Source: Certhia americana (taxonomy: Eukaryota; Chordata; Aves; Passeriformes; Certhiidae). Taken from it: a stretch of 64,000 nucleotides of DNA. Numbering within the stretch: the first letter of the stretch is position 1; every line of letters begins with the position of its first letter. The translations under genes were made by a program, and so were the position numbers. The notes below the pieces were generated by a model that saw only the letters and a list, made by a program, of their open reading frames with translations, was not told the origin of the DNA and did no database searches. The stretch is from NCBI GenBank assembly GCA_018697195.1, contig JAGMWU010000051.1, positions 62,001-126,000 on the forward strand, given 5' to 3'. Shown here piece after piece: positions 25,201 through 40,200 of this stretch.

Positions 25201-28200
25201 CTGAAACAATTACCCCACTCATTAAGAGCTTTAACTTGAAACACAACTGAAAATGCCACCCAGGTCTTAGTTCTTGCAATGAATCTACCAGGCCCTCACT
25301 CTTCCCCAAGACCTTTAAAAAAACAGGGAGACAGTTATTTTCCCTCAATTCCCTTTTTAAAAATACAACACAGGAGCAGGATTACTGCTTCACTCCTTGA
25401 TTTATAAAGAAGAAGTTCTCAGTGAATTCTTTGAGGTAAGTTCTACTTGTGACAGATTCACCCTTTGCTCTGTGCTTAGCCTCTGACATTTAACTATTTT
25501 CCTCAAGATTAAAAAGGAAAAAAACCCTACAAAACCTGCTGACAAATGTGACCTAATGGGCTGTTAGATGGACAAGAATGGGAAGCTTTGGTATCTGCAA
25601 ATACCACAAACAGAAGGTAAACAACCCCCCACAGCCATCCTAGGGTTCTGGAGTTTTGAGCCTTAACACAAAAAGTTGCAACTTCAAGGCAGAAAATAAA
25701 GGAGGAAGGAAAAAAAAATCAAGGTTATATAATGTCTCTCAATTCCATTTTTGTGGTTCAGGTAAGCTGTAAGTTAAAGCCAGTTATATGGGGAACTGAC
25801 CTATCTAGAAATCCCACACATCAATGCTATGCAATGAGTACAAAACCAGAGCACACATATGCATGCACTTCAGCTTAGCAGTGGTATTACCAAGTGTCAT
25901 TTAAAGACCAAGGTTAAGAACAAAATAAACAACAAATAAAATATCTTTCATAAAAATAAAAATTAAACAATCCATCTCTAATTATTTCAGACAGAAAAGA
26001 TTACCTTTAGGTCTACTTCTAGGGTGCTGTAGTCTATCTGAATTCCCTCTTCCCTTTCATAGATCCCTGTTAGATTCTGGGTGCCTTCTATTTCAGTTCC
26101 CAGCTATAAGATGAAAGACATTCCAGTTCAGAAATACAACAGTTAACTTTGAAAATGTAAAAGCAATTTATTAAAAGACAGTGTTAACATGGTACAAGGT
26201 AAACTTAATCCGTGCCTCTTCCCCTGGCCCAAATGGAGTGAACAGTTAAGATCTCATGAGCCTAATTAACATGTACACCTGTTAAATGAACACATCTGCT
26301 AAACTCAGCTTGAATCTATGTTAAAAGCAGCAGCAATCTGTTTATTACATATTTGCAACACTGTACATACTTTAAATCTCATCTCCTGACTGGAAAGATG
26401 TACACTCCCTGATACCTCAATCCCTTCCAAGAGAAGGCTGAGGTGAGTACTCTGAGGCATTTCTTCCACTCAAAAGAATCGAGGAACTTCAGCTCTGTAT
26501 GGCATAAGCAGAGAATCTTCTACTCCCGGTAGCCTGAATTTCCAAGTCACTTTTCCTCAAATGAAACGTGTGCTATCTCTCATTATCAGACCCTTTTACC
26601 ACCAAGATCTTTTTTCGGAACCAAATCTGGCTGGACTTCTCAGTGAAGTTAATTAAGAAACTACATTGTTATTCCTTCTGCTCCTCTCCTTGGTTTCCTC
26701 TCTTCCTTATCCAGAAATGGTGAGAGCTGAGTTCCTACATCCTCTGATCATTAGCAGTTCTTGTTCTTTCCCTTCACCGACTGCCCACCCCACCTCGCTG
26801 CCTGCATTTTGTCTGCTGCTCCAGCAAAAATACTTTTCTAAGGGATGGGTTCAACAAGACTTCTTCCAAATTCACACACTTGTTCTAAGGTCTTCAAAAC
26901 CCACAGCTCATTTCTTTTGTAACAGTGCAGGAAGTTTATTTCTCCTCCATACAAAAGGTATGCTGGAAAAAGGGGGAAGATGAAGACAAGGGGCAGTCAT
27001 CAGATAGAAGGAATGTTTCTGTTTCAGCCTCTCCCTGATTTCTGTGAATTTCTACAGCTACTGAACACAAAAGGATGATTTTATATACAGCATTTATATA
27101 ATGGATGATAGACCATATATGATCTCACCCCTTGCGCATGCTGTATTTATTTACACTTCTGAACAGACCACTGTGTATCCTCTTATTTATCTTCATACCA
27201 GTTTTCTTGTAACACAAGATTTTATGTATTTCACAAGAGTATAATTCAAGCACAAGCAAAAATACTTGCAAACAATATTTTTGCCTACAAAAATAAAAAT
27301 AAATCCTTCTGAATGAAGGAGACCTGATCATACGAGTAGACTGCATTGGTTTGAAAATTACTATGTAAGAGAAACAGTCCTGTAAGGAAAGAAAAAGGAT
27401 CAAATTCACGAGTAAGTGCTCCTCCATGATATTCTGTCTACACTTTAAGTACCTCTACTTCACTGATGTCATCCAGTGATCCAGACAGCAACTTGATTTT
27501 CAAGTCCTGCACCTTGCACTCAAGCAGCAGATTATGTCGTCTTAATCTCTTCTCTTCCAGAGAGGTTTCTAGAGCTGTAGCTTCCCTCTGCAACTTTGTG
27601 GCTTCTCTACATGTACAAAAGGCACAAAACAACTCAAGAGTGGAAACATCACTGCTAATAACACCCACAGAGAAACAGCATGGTAAGTACAGCATAGAAA
27701 GAGATTGCAAACCCCAAGAGGGCTGTTTCCTCTGCAATAACCCCCATCAAACATAAAGGAAAATGATACTGTACTTTTGCCATCTCCTCTCCATTCTCCC
27801 AAGTTACTCCAGAGGGAGCCTCAGACTCAGTACATTGCCAAGTTCACTTAAAAGCACACGATCAAATACCCATCTTTCCTAATTACAGCCTACCTCTGTT
27901 CTGTTCAACTCTAATGAACATCATTGGAGATTTGATCTTTTTACATGTAATCAAGTATCTTTTTTCATTGCTCTCCTTGAAACAGCTTGATTCTTTGCAA
28001 CCAATTCCTCTGATAGCAACAAGTTACCATCAACAGAAACATTGTTAAAATTACACACAATATAAATTACTAGGTATGCATTTCATGAGTTTATAGAAAA
28101 TTCCACAATTTTACTTAGCCATACTGTGCTAACATGATGGGGTTTTTAAACATAGCAATGACTCCTGATTAAGGGACATCAGTAATAATCAAGCACAACA

Positions 28201-31200
28201 GAACTGAAGTATAAACTGTCCACAAAGAGTAGATTTAATATAACAGTAAGACAAAATTATGACCTAAAGTTAGTATTAGTTTAAGGTATCCAAAATATGA
28301 AGAGTCTGGAAAAATAACAAAGAAATTGGAAACTAAAAATGTTCCCATTAATCAGACCCACTGTTCAACTCAAACCAAACTGTGAAACTATGAGGGAACT
28401 TCCCTTGCCCCAGTCAAGCTGTAAGCTACTACATGCTCACCACAAGAGATGAGAGCTCTGTGGTCAGAGATCACAGTGAGACCTAAGACTAGGTAGAAGA
28501 TAAAATATGGTTTATGGGATGGCTCTAAAGTAATTCTGTATGGTTTATGGGATGGCTCTCTCAAAATACTCTCCTTCACACTCTGAATTAGAAACACTGT
28601 TAAACTAAGGCACACTGTAGATGCAAATTACTATGTCTCTAATAAATCTTTTACAAGAAAACAAAGCAAGAGAAATCCAAACATGTGATCAGCAAATTCC
28701 TTCTAGGTATTATCCATTTACTCATCTTCCCAGGAACAGAAGTAGGAATTACCTATTAAGAGCTAACATCGTCTTTCTGAACTCTTCCACTTCATTTTGG
28801 CTTTTTGTAAACTCAGATTTATGAGCACTTAATCTATCCTTAAGGTGTTGCTGCTCCTCCAAAAGTTCATTCACTTTTTTTAGAAGCTTCTCCTCATCCT
28901 GCATAAAAATATTTACATTTTTAACCTCCCACCAAGAATCTAGATCTGGAACTTCGACTATATAGAAAGAAGTTAAAATTTAAACCTGTTACATTCAAAT
29001 GTATTAAAGCACAAGATCTGAAAGGCACTGGGGAGTGGGGGGTTTCCCCCACTTTATGGCAGTTTTATACATTTCACTTTTTGGTTTTTGTTCAAAACAT
29101 GAAGTTTTCTCCTTCCCTTTTCTGTGAACAAGCACAAGCTTGTTTCTTTAACAAGCACCATCAGCACAATACAGAATAAAGAACACTGTGAAGCAGGAAC
29201 CCACATATATATATTACTTCAACTAAAATTTTAATTGGTTTCATAGCATTGTTTAAAATGTATTAGTGGCTGTAAAGTTTCTTAAAGATGTAAAGCACTG
29301 AGTTGCTTACTCTTACTCATAAAATCTGCTGAATCTGAACCACATGCTGTTGGTTTTATCTACAGCTGTACATTGCCTTTTCATATCAACAGAACACATT
29401 AACTGAACAAAATATGAAATAATACTGCACAGACAGTAATCCAAAACTTAAGTTTTAGTAAGCTTATTTTTAATAACAAATAAGCATCCAAATATGGCAC
29501 TTTATTCCAAGGTTAAAATGCAATATGCATCTGCATTTTTCTAAGCAATTACAAAGTCAACACTGAATTAATCCCTTGAAAAATTAATCCACAGCATCAA
29601 CATTTATTCAAGACTGGAACTGAAAGAATGCATTGAATTACAGAGACAGTGAAATTGATTTTATTACCTTCTGTAGCTTGATAATCTCAGCTTCATCTTT
29701 ATGAACTGTCTCCCTCAACTTGCTAACTGAGTTTGTTAATTTTTGTAGATGATCCCGATTATACTCCAGCTGAATGTTCAGTCGTGTCCTCTGATTTTCG
29801 AACTCCAGTCTAGTAGAAGTACAGGATTTAAAACCAGTTCTTACAAAGCAGGCTATTAACTGTGATTGGACTCTATTTAGATAGCATTATATTATTTTCT
29901 ATGCGAACACAAGAATCTGCATTACATAGATTCTACAGCACACGCTGTGGATTTATGGGAAATCACAAAGCTGTATTGGTGATATTGGTTAAATACAGTA
30001 CAGAATACAGCCACATCAACATGGAAAGTGACACTTGAACTTCAACCATCAGTTCATTTTAACATGCTCCTTCTAAAATACAAATCCGTGGCGAAGTGAC
30101 ACATGTCTGTGAAAGAACCCTAGCTGAGGTTGCCTGTGAAAAACTCAAGAACCTGTTTTCTTTCTAAGAGTATGCTCCTATACCAAACACGTGCGTCTTA
30201 CACCCAGTTCTTCTTAAGAGTGACCCTTCACGCTATTCTCAATCTGAGATAATTCCATTTTTCTATGTGGGTATTAGAAAACTATTCTTTTTTACAACAG
30301 TGCTACCAATATAGTAAATATTACCTTTCAAGTCTGTTGCCAAGCTGTCACTGACTCTATCTAACAAACCCAAACCACAGCAATGATCTAACTAATCTTT
30401 ATCTAACTAACCTATAGCAGTGGCCTAACTAATCCTTACAGTGACAAGGAAAACCTTCTACATTCTCCTAGGACTTTGTGTTATTTCCTGTGAGGGAGTT
30501 TCTCAAATACCAGTGTGCCCAATCTAACACCAACCACTGGTTTATATTTTAGTGACATATATACCACCTTCTCTTATCAATCTCCTCTTGTTGTCTAACA
30601 TGTTCTTGTTCATACACACGAATATTTTCTATACCAATTTCTTCACAGAATTCCCGGAAAACAACATCTTCAACCTTTGAAAAAATAGAAATGGAACAAA
30701 AAATGATTATATTGTTTTGCACCTCCCAGACGTAAAATATTCAACCACTTAATGCTACAGACTAGATTTTTAAGATACTTGAAGAAAACAGCTAACAACT
30801 ACTGAGAAGTACTTGAAATTTTCAAGTAACACTTTCAGTCCAAATGCCAGCATAAGGCTTATGTGCCTGTGATCTACCAAGTGTAACTCCAATCTAAGCC
30901 CTTCTTGACACCACCTGGCCATTCTGAAGACAAAAGTCACCACAGTGTAACCAGCTTCCCTGGTTTTGCCTGTTGTTCCCAGACAGCTGAAGAAGAGAAA
31001 GCTGGACAGGACACTAATCAGATACACTGGATTTCTTGGGGTTGTAGTTCAGTTCTTTAGGTGAATCCTTTCAAGCGATCCATAAATATTAATTACTATG
31101 CCCTGTTTATAGAAAAGTCATAGCCAAAAACTCTGCCATGGAATATCTCATTTCCTAATTATACAGTAGATATTAACAGAAGTATCAGACAAAAGCAATT

Positions 31201-34200
31201 CAATTTTTAAGAAAAATTTAAGCAGGGAAATACTAGGTACAGTGTATATGGCTGGACTGAAGGAAGAAATAGCAACAGTCCATTCCTGTAAATTCCTATT
31301 TAAAAGGAAACCCAATGGACTGAACAAAATTTTAAGAACTCTACAGGCCAAAGCCTGGCATTGTTTATATTGTTTTAGTATTCAGGCTTTTTTAGCCAGG
31401 TATCAAATACTACATCAAATTATACTATCCAAGTTACACTACTCTTTGGAAACTGATGATTGGTTTCAAATGATAGGCTCTATATTTTTGGTTTTTTCAG
31501 AATAAGCAGAAGAGAAGTTCTTGTATCTGGAATTCTTACCCGGTTACCCATCAACGGCTTTTCTCAGTGTTTGCAGATGACAGACATCTGCACTCCCTCA
31601 TGCCTGCACCCTGAGCAAGACAGAGAACAGGCAGCAATTTTGGCTTGCTCTTGCATATAGAATTCCAGTCATGGATTAATCCCAGACTGACTGATGAGAA
31701 TGGGTCAGAAGCCAGGAGCTAAATTACAGATGTACGATACAGCCTGAGTTACTGCAGCCAGTGGGGAGGAATCTCTCCTTCTCCAAAAATATACATTTAC
31801 AGCAGCATCTAAATCCTGGGCTGTGAATTTTCCAGATAAAATGGCAGTACCATTTTTCCACAGCTTATGCCATATTTCTTTGTTTGACAAGAGTAGGAAT
31901 AAAGGCAGCTTCAAGACACAGGTAGGGATGACATGCCTATTTCCCCAAGAGGTGAGTTACTGCCTACTCCAGCAGAACACAGCAGGAAACCCCTCCTGGA
32001 ACCACAGCAGGCTTTACCAACATTCCCTTCCATTGAATGCCTTTAGACTCTTCATGACAAACCTGCTCTGCAATCTGTCCACTGTCTGTGGACAGTGAAC
32101 TGCTCTGAAGATTAGTAAATGACAGAGAAACCGAGGGATAATATGGCAGAAGTGTCTGCACAAAAAAACAGCTGAGAAATCTAAGTGGTGGATCACATAC
32201 CATAGAGAACTTTTCCTGCTGCTGGTAAGAAGCAGACAGGAGCAGACTATGAAGACAAAAGCTGTTTAATGCCATAAGAGATAATGAATTTGGACAGGTG
32301 GGGTTAGAACAAGATCTCCATGTTCTCCACGACCTACACCTCAAAAGAGAGGGCAAGCAAAGAACACTCAGTTATGTCACAGGCTAGCTTCATGAACTGG
32401 ACTTGAATACAGGTATATGACAAAAAAAACCCACCAAAAAAGCCCTCAATAACACCCCCACCCCCAAACCAACAAAATACCAGAACAAGCCCCAAAACCC
32501 ACAATATGCAAAAAACCTGAAAGAACCTTCTTCCCATCCAGCAAAGAAAAAACCAAGTAACAAAATCACAAGAAGAAAACCTCTACAGAAACACCCCCTC
32601 CCCTAAAACAGTGAAATAGGAATTTGCTGACAACCATCATGCACACCTCCGGCATTCTCCCAGGGTAATCAGAGCACAGAGAAAATCAAGAACAAATACC
32701 AGCTACTTCCCAAGAGAAAGGAACCTTCAGACTATGCTGGTTTTTATCTACTTTCCAAGCAGACAGGCCATCCCCCAGACATGTCACCTGTAGAGCTCAG
32801 AACAAAGATCCCTTGCAGTGCTGAGGACTGTTTTCAGCTCTAGAAATCTGCACATACTACACAAAGCTTCATCTGTTTGAGACATAGATGGATTTGGTTG
32901 GTTGGCTTTGTGTTCAGCACTTGACAGTCACAGAAGTCTGAATCTAAGGAAAGTGATTTGCAAAGCTATGACTCTTATACACTAATATTCTCTGCTCACA
33001 GCTACCTTGCTAAGAAAAGTAGAGGATGTGGAGAGATTGCTGGAATAATGTACAAGCCTTGTTGACAAAGCAATTTACAATGTTAGAAGTTGTCCAGGTC
33101 TAAACATCAGTAAAACCTAAGTTTCTGGAGCCTAATTGCATGAGCTCTCAAAGCTCTGACAAAAGGCATTACCTTGTTTATTTTTTTCTCATATTCTTCT
33201 ATTTTTTCTTTTCTTTGTACTACTCCTTCATTCAGCATATCATGCTGAGCCTCAATATTTACCAGTTCACTTTCCAGTTTTGATTTTTCCTAGACAGAAA
33301 GGAAAACGATTGTAATTTTTCTGAATAAGATGATCAATCTTCTAGAAATTTAAGAGACAGCTCTGTTGCAGGTTAACTGTTTTCTGATTAAAAACATTAA
33401 ATATTTTCTTCTCAAATGCCACTTAACCACTATTATTGCCAATTTGCATGTAGCAATTACAGTTTTAATGAGTTTTTTAAAAAGTGCTCTTTGACTTACA
33501 GATTTCTGAAGGTTGCTAAATGATAAACCAAGCTTACCAGAAATCCAAGTTTTAAGACCACAATAGAAAAAGCCTCATGTAAAGTACTCTGCAATCTTGT
33601 TTTTTATATTTTATCAGTTCTAACTGATTCACAGATCAAGGTATTTACCAGTTTTAACTGCTGTATGTAAAACTTTAAGTGAATTTTAAAAACTATGTAG
33701 GGAAGTAGCACTACTTGATCAATAATTGCAGTTAAATACAATACAATTATTAAACATGGAAATTATAAAGACTTAATATTGTACCATGAAGAGATTAGCA
33801 AGATGTTTCTTTTTGATAAGGTCTAATTCACTCTGGGAATATTTAAGTCGTGTCTGAGTTCCTTGGCACTGAGCACGCAATTGCTTCAAGTCAGCCTCCT
33901 TCCGTCTGATCTTCATTAAGTCCTGGGAAAGTGTTGTGGTGGGCAAAAGAGCTTTTTAAACAAAAGGTGAACTATTTGAAAATTATTTGTTTTTTCAGAT
34001 TTTAAAGCTAGCCTCACTGATGTGGGCCTCACTCAAGGTAAAGGCTGATAGCACAGGTCACATTCACTATTAATATTGTAATGGATTTATTTCTCCCAAG
34101 AAAATAACCGCTCACAAATTACATTACAACTCCATCCCTCTTAAAAAAAGCCAACATTAAAGGTGTAACAAGTCATTTTCCACTGGCAGATTTTGGTCCA

Positions 34201-37200
34201 TGCCAACATTCCCATGTCAACAAAAGCACTGTCATCTTCACTACAAGTCTTCAGGTACTCTTAACAACCTTTTCCAACAGTGCTGTCCTGTATTTCTGCC
34301 TGTGAGCTGAGAACGACAGCTGAGAACTAAGATGCAGAGTTAATTATTAACTAGAAGAGGATGAACAGCTATTATATCCTGTGTGCACCTTCCAGAAGCT
34401 TTGCAAATTTTATTTTTAGAAAATTACCTTTCCAGAGCTGAATTAACTTAGGCATAGCATTACTTCTGCAGTTTAGTGCTTTTAAGAGACCTACCTTTAA
34501 CTCACTAATCAAGCTATCTCTTCTTTCTTTCATTTTACTCATTTCTTTCTCATCCCAACATCTAGCTTTAAATCTTAAATCACTTGATCCTCCAGAAATC
34601 ACTCCAGATTTCAAAAATAAAGTTCCATCAAGAGCCACTGTCTGGAAGAAAATAAGTTAAATAAGTTATATCCAAATGAATCTGAAAAAAAACAGCCAAA
34701 AATACCCCATGCACTAGTTCCCAAGATATGGTAGTTAAACTAGTAACAACCACATTTGAGTTGGACTCAAATTTTTCTTTTCTCTTCCAAACCTGCTAAG
34801 ATGAAATATTTGAAGCAAAGAGAAAGTCTATTGTTTATTAGCAGTAATCACATTTTGGTATTTTTACAACTGATGAGAAAATAAAATGAAATTGTATCAT
34901 TTCCTTGCACATAGCCTCTTTTGTATACACTTGCACTTAAAAGGTGTAGAACAGACACCTTTGAAACTTGGTAAAATACACAAAGCAACATGGTAACAGA
35001 GTAAAGGCAAACAGCTTGTCTGTAGAGTGAAAGTGTAAATTTGTTGTACATGGGTGTTTTTGTGACTTTATTTCAAGTAAAAATGACTTCACACTCACCT
35101 TCAACTTAAAGCCATCTTAATCAAAATTTCAGAATGTTTATTAAGTTAATAAAATACTGTCTCTGTAGCAATAGAGACAGAAATAAGAAGAAAGATCTGC
35201 AGGAAGTGACAGAGAAGGTTCCAGTCCTTAACATATTCCATATCTACAACCAAGAGATTCTGGCAGATATTTTAAAGAATTTTGAAAGCATTTCTTCAAA
35301 GAAAATCTTGCAAGATAAAGTCTGTATTTTTAAATCAGACAATTTTAGAGAAGCAGGATTATCCATCTCTCCTACTTCTCATCACAAGGACCATAGCAAG
35401 AACCATATCTGGACACCAACTATCCTTTCATTTTCCTCCTCCTTCTCCCAGGAAACCACTTCAACTTACTATCAGAGGAGAACATAGCCATGTGAAGTAT
35501 CTGCTGATTTGTTTCTGTGGGATTAGACAGCATAGTACCAACTTTGTGTTTATCTGCAATACTCCAGTATATTTACAGAAGAATTATTCAGTGGCATCAA
35601 ACACATAACTGCAATGAAAAACGTATGCAACAAACTTCAGCTTCTTACTTTCAACCTCGCTGGTCCATCAAATGCAATGTGTTTTGCTTCCTTAACTGTT
35701 TCACAGATCAAGGTATTTCCACTCACAAACTGAATCACTTTTTTCAGAGGAGCAAATTGCGTTTGCACAACATCCACCATCATTTTAGCTCCTTTTATCT
35801 CCCTTAGCTTCTCATTAATTGGTTTAACCTGGAAAGCAAACAAGCAGTGTTTAGAATCCATGTTGTTACAGCAAAGCATGTCCAAATCTGAGCAGTCTGG
35901 GGACAAGATGTACAGATCAGTGGAACAGGGAGCTCAATCACTGCAAGACTAGAAATGGCTCTGGGGTTTATGTTCGCTGTACACCACTGTCCTTCAGTCT
36001 GTGTAACCTATTACATTACTATTTATGGTGGCATTAAGACACTATTGTATAACCTGTGCATCAAATCAAAGGACACTGATGCATGAAGAATAAACAAGAG
36101 AGTTACAGATGTGTGTGTGGTTGCAGGGCTACCACCCTGCCAGAGAAGCTGTGGCTGTCCCATTCCTGCAAGTGTTCAAGACCAGGGGGTACAAGCAACC
36201 TGGTCTAGTGGAAGGTGCCCCTGCCCATGGCAAGGGTGGAACTGGATGAGCTTTAAGATCCATTCTAAACCAAACCAGTCTGTGATTCATGACTTTTGGG
36301 GTCAAGGAGACATGGATAGTTCCTACAGCTAGAGCAGCACCATAGAGGGATACAGACTTTTTGGGAAGGACAAATAGGGTGGTGATGAGGAGGTGAAGTT
36401 GTCCTTTATGTGAGAGAATAGCTAGAATGCATGGAGGTTGCCTGGGGAAAGATGATGAGCTCCATTTGGAAGCTCCTAGGTAGGGACTGAGGGGCCTGGC
36501 AAAGGTGACATTGCAATGGGTGTCTGCTACAGGCTGCCTGATCAGGAAGGACAAATGGATGAGGCTTTCCACAGACAGCTAAAAGGAGAATAAAAAAAAG
36601 GACATAAGCAATCCATGTCACTCCTAAGAAGCACTGACGACCAGTTCCTTGGTCAAGTGACAGAGATGCTGGAAGGTGGGAACATGAGGTGTGCTAGACC
36701 TCATACTCAAAAAGGAGAGGCTTGTCAAAGTCAAAAGCAGCCTTAGATGCAGTAAGCATGACACAGAAGAGTTAAGCACCCTGAGCGTAGGCACCAGGGC
36801 AAAAGGCAAGCTCACAGCTCTGGACTTCAGCCTCTTCATGGAACAAGGCCCCCAAACAAAGACAGGCCCAAGAATCCTATTCAGTGCTCAAGGATCAGCT
36901 CCTCCAGTTTTAAGAGCATTAACATACCAATGAGCAAAATGTCAGGCAAAAATGCCAGGAGGATAAACAATGAGCTCCTGACAAAACTCAAAAGCAAAAA
37001 GGAAACAAACAAAAGGTGGAAGCAGGAACAGGTAGTCTCAAAGGAACCCAGAAGCACTGTCCAAACATACAGGTATGAGGTTAAAAAAGCCAAAACTCAG
37101 CTGAAAACAAATCTGACACAGGATGTTGAAGAAATGGCATCTGTAAGTACACTTTTGGCACTGTAAACACACAGTGATAAAAGCAAGACTAAGGAAGATG

Positions 37201-40200
37201 TGAGCTTGCTACTGAATGAGGCAGAGGCCTTGGTCACACAGCATATAGAACAGAGGTACTGAATTCTTTTCATCTCAGTCTTTACTTGCAAGACTAGCCT
37301 CTGGGAATCCAGGCAGGAGCCCAACAGGGAGTCTAGAACAAGGAAGACATTCTTCCAAGAAGAGGATCAGGTCAGGCAAACTTAAGCAAACTGGATGCAT
37401 GTAAATGCCTGTTAAGTGCTGGTGTGATGCAACCAGCAGAGCTGAAGGATGTCATTACAAGGCCACTTTCAAGTACCTTTAAATGATCATGGCAACTGAA
37501 AGAGGAGCCTAAGGATTAGCAGAAAACAAGTGTCACTCCTGGGCTCAAAAAGGGGCAAGGAAGAGGACCCAAAGAATTACAGGATGGTCACCCTCATGTT
37601 GATCGTGGTAAAGGTGATAGAGCAGCTTATCCTAGAAACCATTTCCAGGCATATAAACACAAAATCTTGGAGAAGTAGTCAGCACGGATTCACCAAGTCA
37701 GTCATGCATGATCAACCTGACACAACAGAAATGACAGGCCTGGCAGACGAGGGAGAAGGGTGAATATTTTCTACCTAGACACTCTTAACACTGCCTCCCC
37801 TAAGACCATCATGGAGAAGCTGATGAAATAGGGTCTGGATGAACAGTGAGGTGAACTGAAAACTGTCTGAACAGACAAGCCCACAGGGTGGTGACTGGTA
37901 GCACAAGGTCCAGTTGAAGGCCAGTAAGTAGCCGTGTCAATACTGGGATTGATCCTGCTTAATGTCTTCATGAATTATCTGGACGATGGGGAAGAATGTA
38001 CCTTCAGCACTTGCTGATCAAAAAAAAAACCAGGAGGACTGGCTGATATGCCAGATGGTCACGCTGCCATCCAGAGGGACCTCAGCTGGCTGGAGAAGTG
38101 GGCCAACAGGAGCCTCACAAAATTCACTTCCCAACTCCTGTGCCTTAACACACAGGCTGATCTTAGTTACACTTAAATGAGCCAGTATCAGGACTTGCAA
38201 GTGTATTAGCTCACTGATGACAGAACGAAAAACATACTTACATCGAGGTAATCCAAAGCAAGGAAAGTTTCAGGTTCAGCTCGTTCTTGTTTTAGGAACT
38301 GAATGCAATCTCTTGCTGTTTTTTCAGTGGCAACAACAATAGCAGTCATGTATTTGCTGAATACTTTGGTAACAGCAAGCTGGTATTTTTTATGAATAGG
38401 ATGACACATGTCAAGCAATCTTCCAAACTGAAAATCAAAATAGAGAAACATTAATATTTTTTTATATCAAAAATGATTTTGCATATATTTTCCTCTTACT
38501 GCTTCAAGTATTACCTGTCTACCAGCTGCACTTTCTCACAACAGCTATACATTAGAAAAAACAGAAATCATAGTATTTGTCAACCTGAGTCATTAAAAAG
38601 TATACCTTCAGAATCTGAAAGGATCTCATTTTTTCTCTAAGGTTACAGGTACGTATCATTGTTTTACTGATAACCTCTTTCATACACTTCTAGAAGCATG
38701 ACAGAATGACAAAGTAGCTAAGCAAGCTTTTTGGAGAGTTGAGAAAATATTTAACAGTAAGTAAGATCTTAAAATGACAGTAACATCTTAAATAAATAGA
38801 CCTGTTACCTGCAAAATGGCAGCAAGAGGTACCATTCCAGTTTCAACCCATAAATGAAGAAGCATGAAAAGAATAAAATCTATTTTTCCAGTACTGCATA
38901 ATCGAAATAATCAAGCCTCTTTTGCCATGTGTTGAAATAACACCTCCAGAAAGAAAATTAACTGCAGTTCTTTGTTGTACATGTTCCCTAAAGATTTGTC
39001 TTTTCTGTAATTATAGGCAGAGTTGAACTTTTTCTGAGTGATCAAACCTACTGATGCACATTCTGAACATTATTATCTGTGAATTCATGCAAAAACGATT
39101 TTCCTGCTTCTTGACACATAGCTACTCATCTCTTCTTGCATATCTATTTTATTCCTAGCAAATTTAGCACCTGCAGTGTTTACCCACCATCATAAGCATG
39201 TTTTAACAGAACAGAAGCTGTAAGATGGATGAAGGAACTGAACATTTAGGAGCGGTCTGCCATTTTTGCCCAAGAAATCCAGAAGACCTACGCAAAAATT
39301 TCCTACAGTTCTTCCAGCACACCAAAGACAAAATGTGTCTTCACTCTTCCATCCTAAAACTGTGACTTAGGTTGTGTTCACTCATCTGGAACTCGCTCAC
39401 CTGAGCATTAAGGAGCAGTTCAGAAACAACTGTAGCCTCAGTATGCTGGTGTCAGGAAAACTGCTGCAGGAACAAGGGCAACTGAAGCAGGCAGCACTAA
39501 GCCTTCTGTAACACGATAGTTTATGGAATGAATTTGACTTCTTTTGTTAGAAGACATCCCAAATCTAAGCACTCTTAAATTTGCAGTTCCTACAGGAAAA
39601 TCACAGACTACTCCTCAACACCAATCTTCCCTAAGCCAATAAGGCATCACCACCTGATCCAGTTCTTTTCAAATAAGGATAGAAAACTAAGAGTGAGCAA
39701 AAGTCTTCAATTTTTTGCACTACCTTGCTGATTTGGATGAAAAAATTCTGAAGAGCAGTTGAAAAGCAAATTTTTTTACTCTCTGGAAAAAACGAGGATC
39801 AGATTCAAGGAGGTTTTTGCAGAAGACCAAGCAGCAAAAAAACTACTGAAAACATTTTACTTTTTATATTCTAAAGGCAACCCTGGAAAGTTGAGCAAAC
39901 TTCAGAAAATATTACAAAAAATAGACTGCCAGCTTATACATCTCAAATGACTATGTATATCAAAAAGGACCGATTACACAGAGTCATACTCAGAGGCCAA
40001 CTATTTGATTATATTTATTAAAAATTTCCTATCTGAAATAGCTTTCGGTGTTGGAGTCTTTTTAATGTCACTAAAAAGGTGTAAAGATGCTTCATAGACC
40101 AGTTAATGTCTGTTGACAATTCAGAATCAATAGACAAAACCCTTAATGGCATGACTGAAGAGTAATTTAAGAAAAAAATGTAAAACATCCTAACTTTGAA

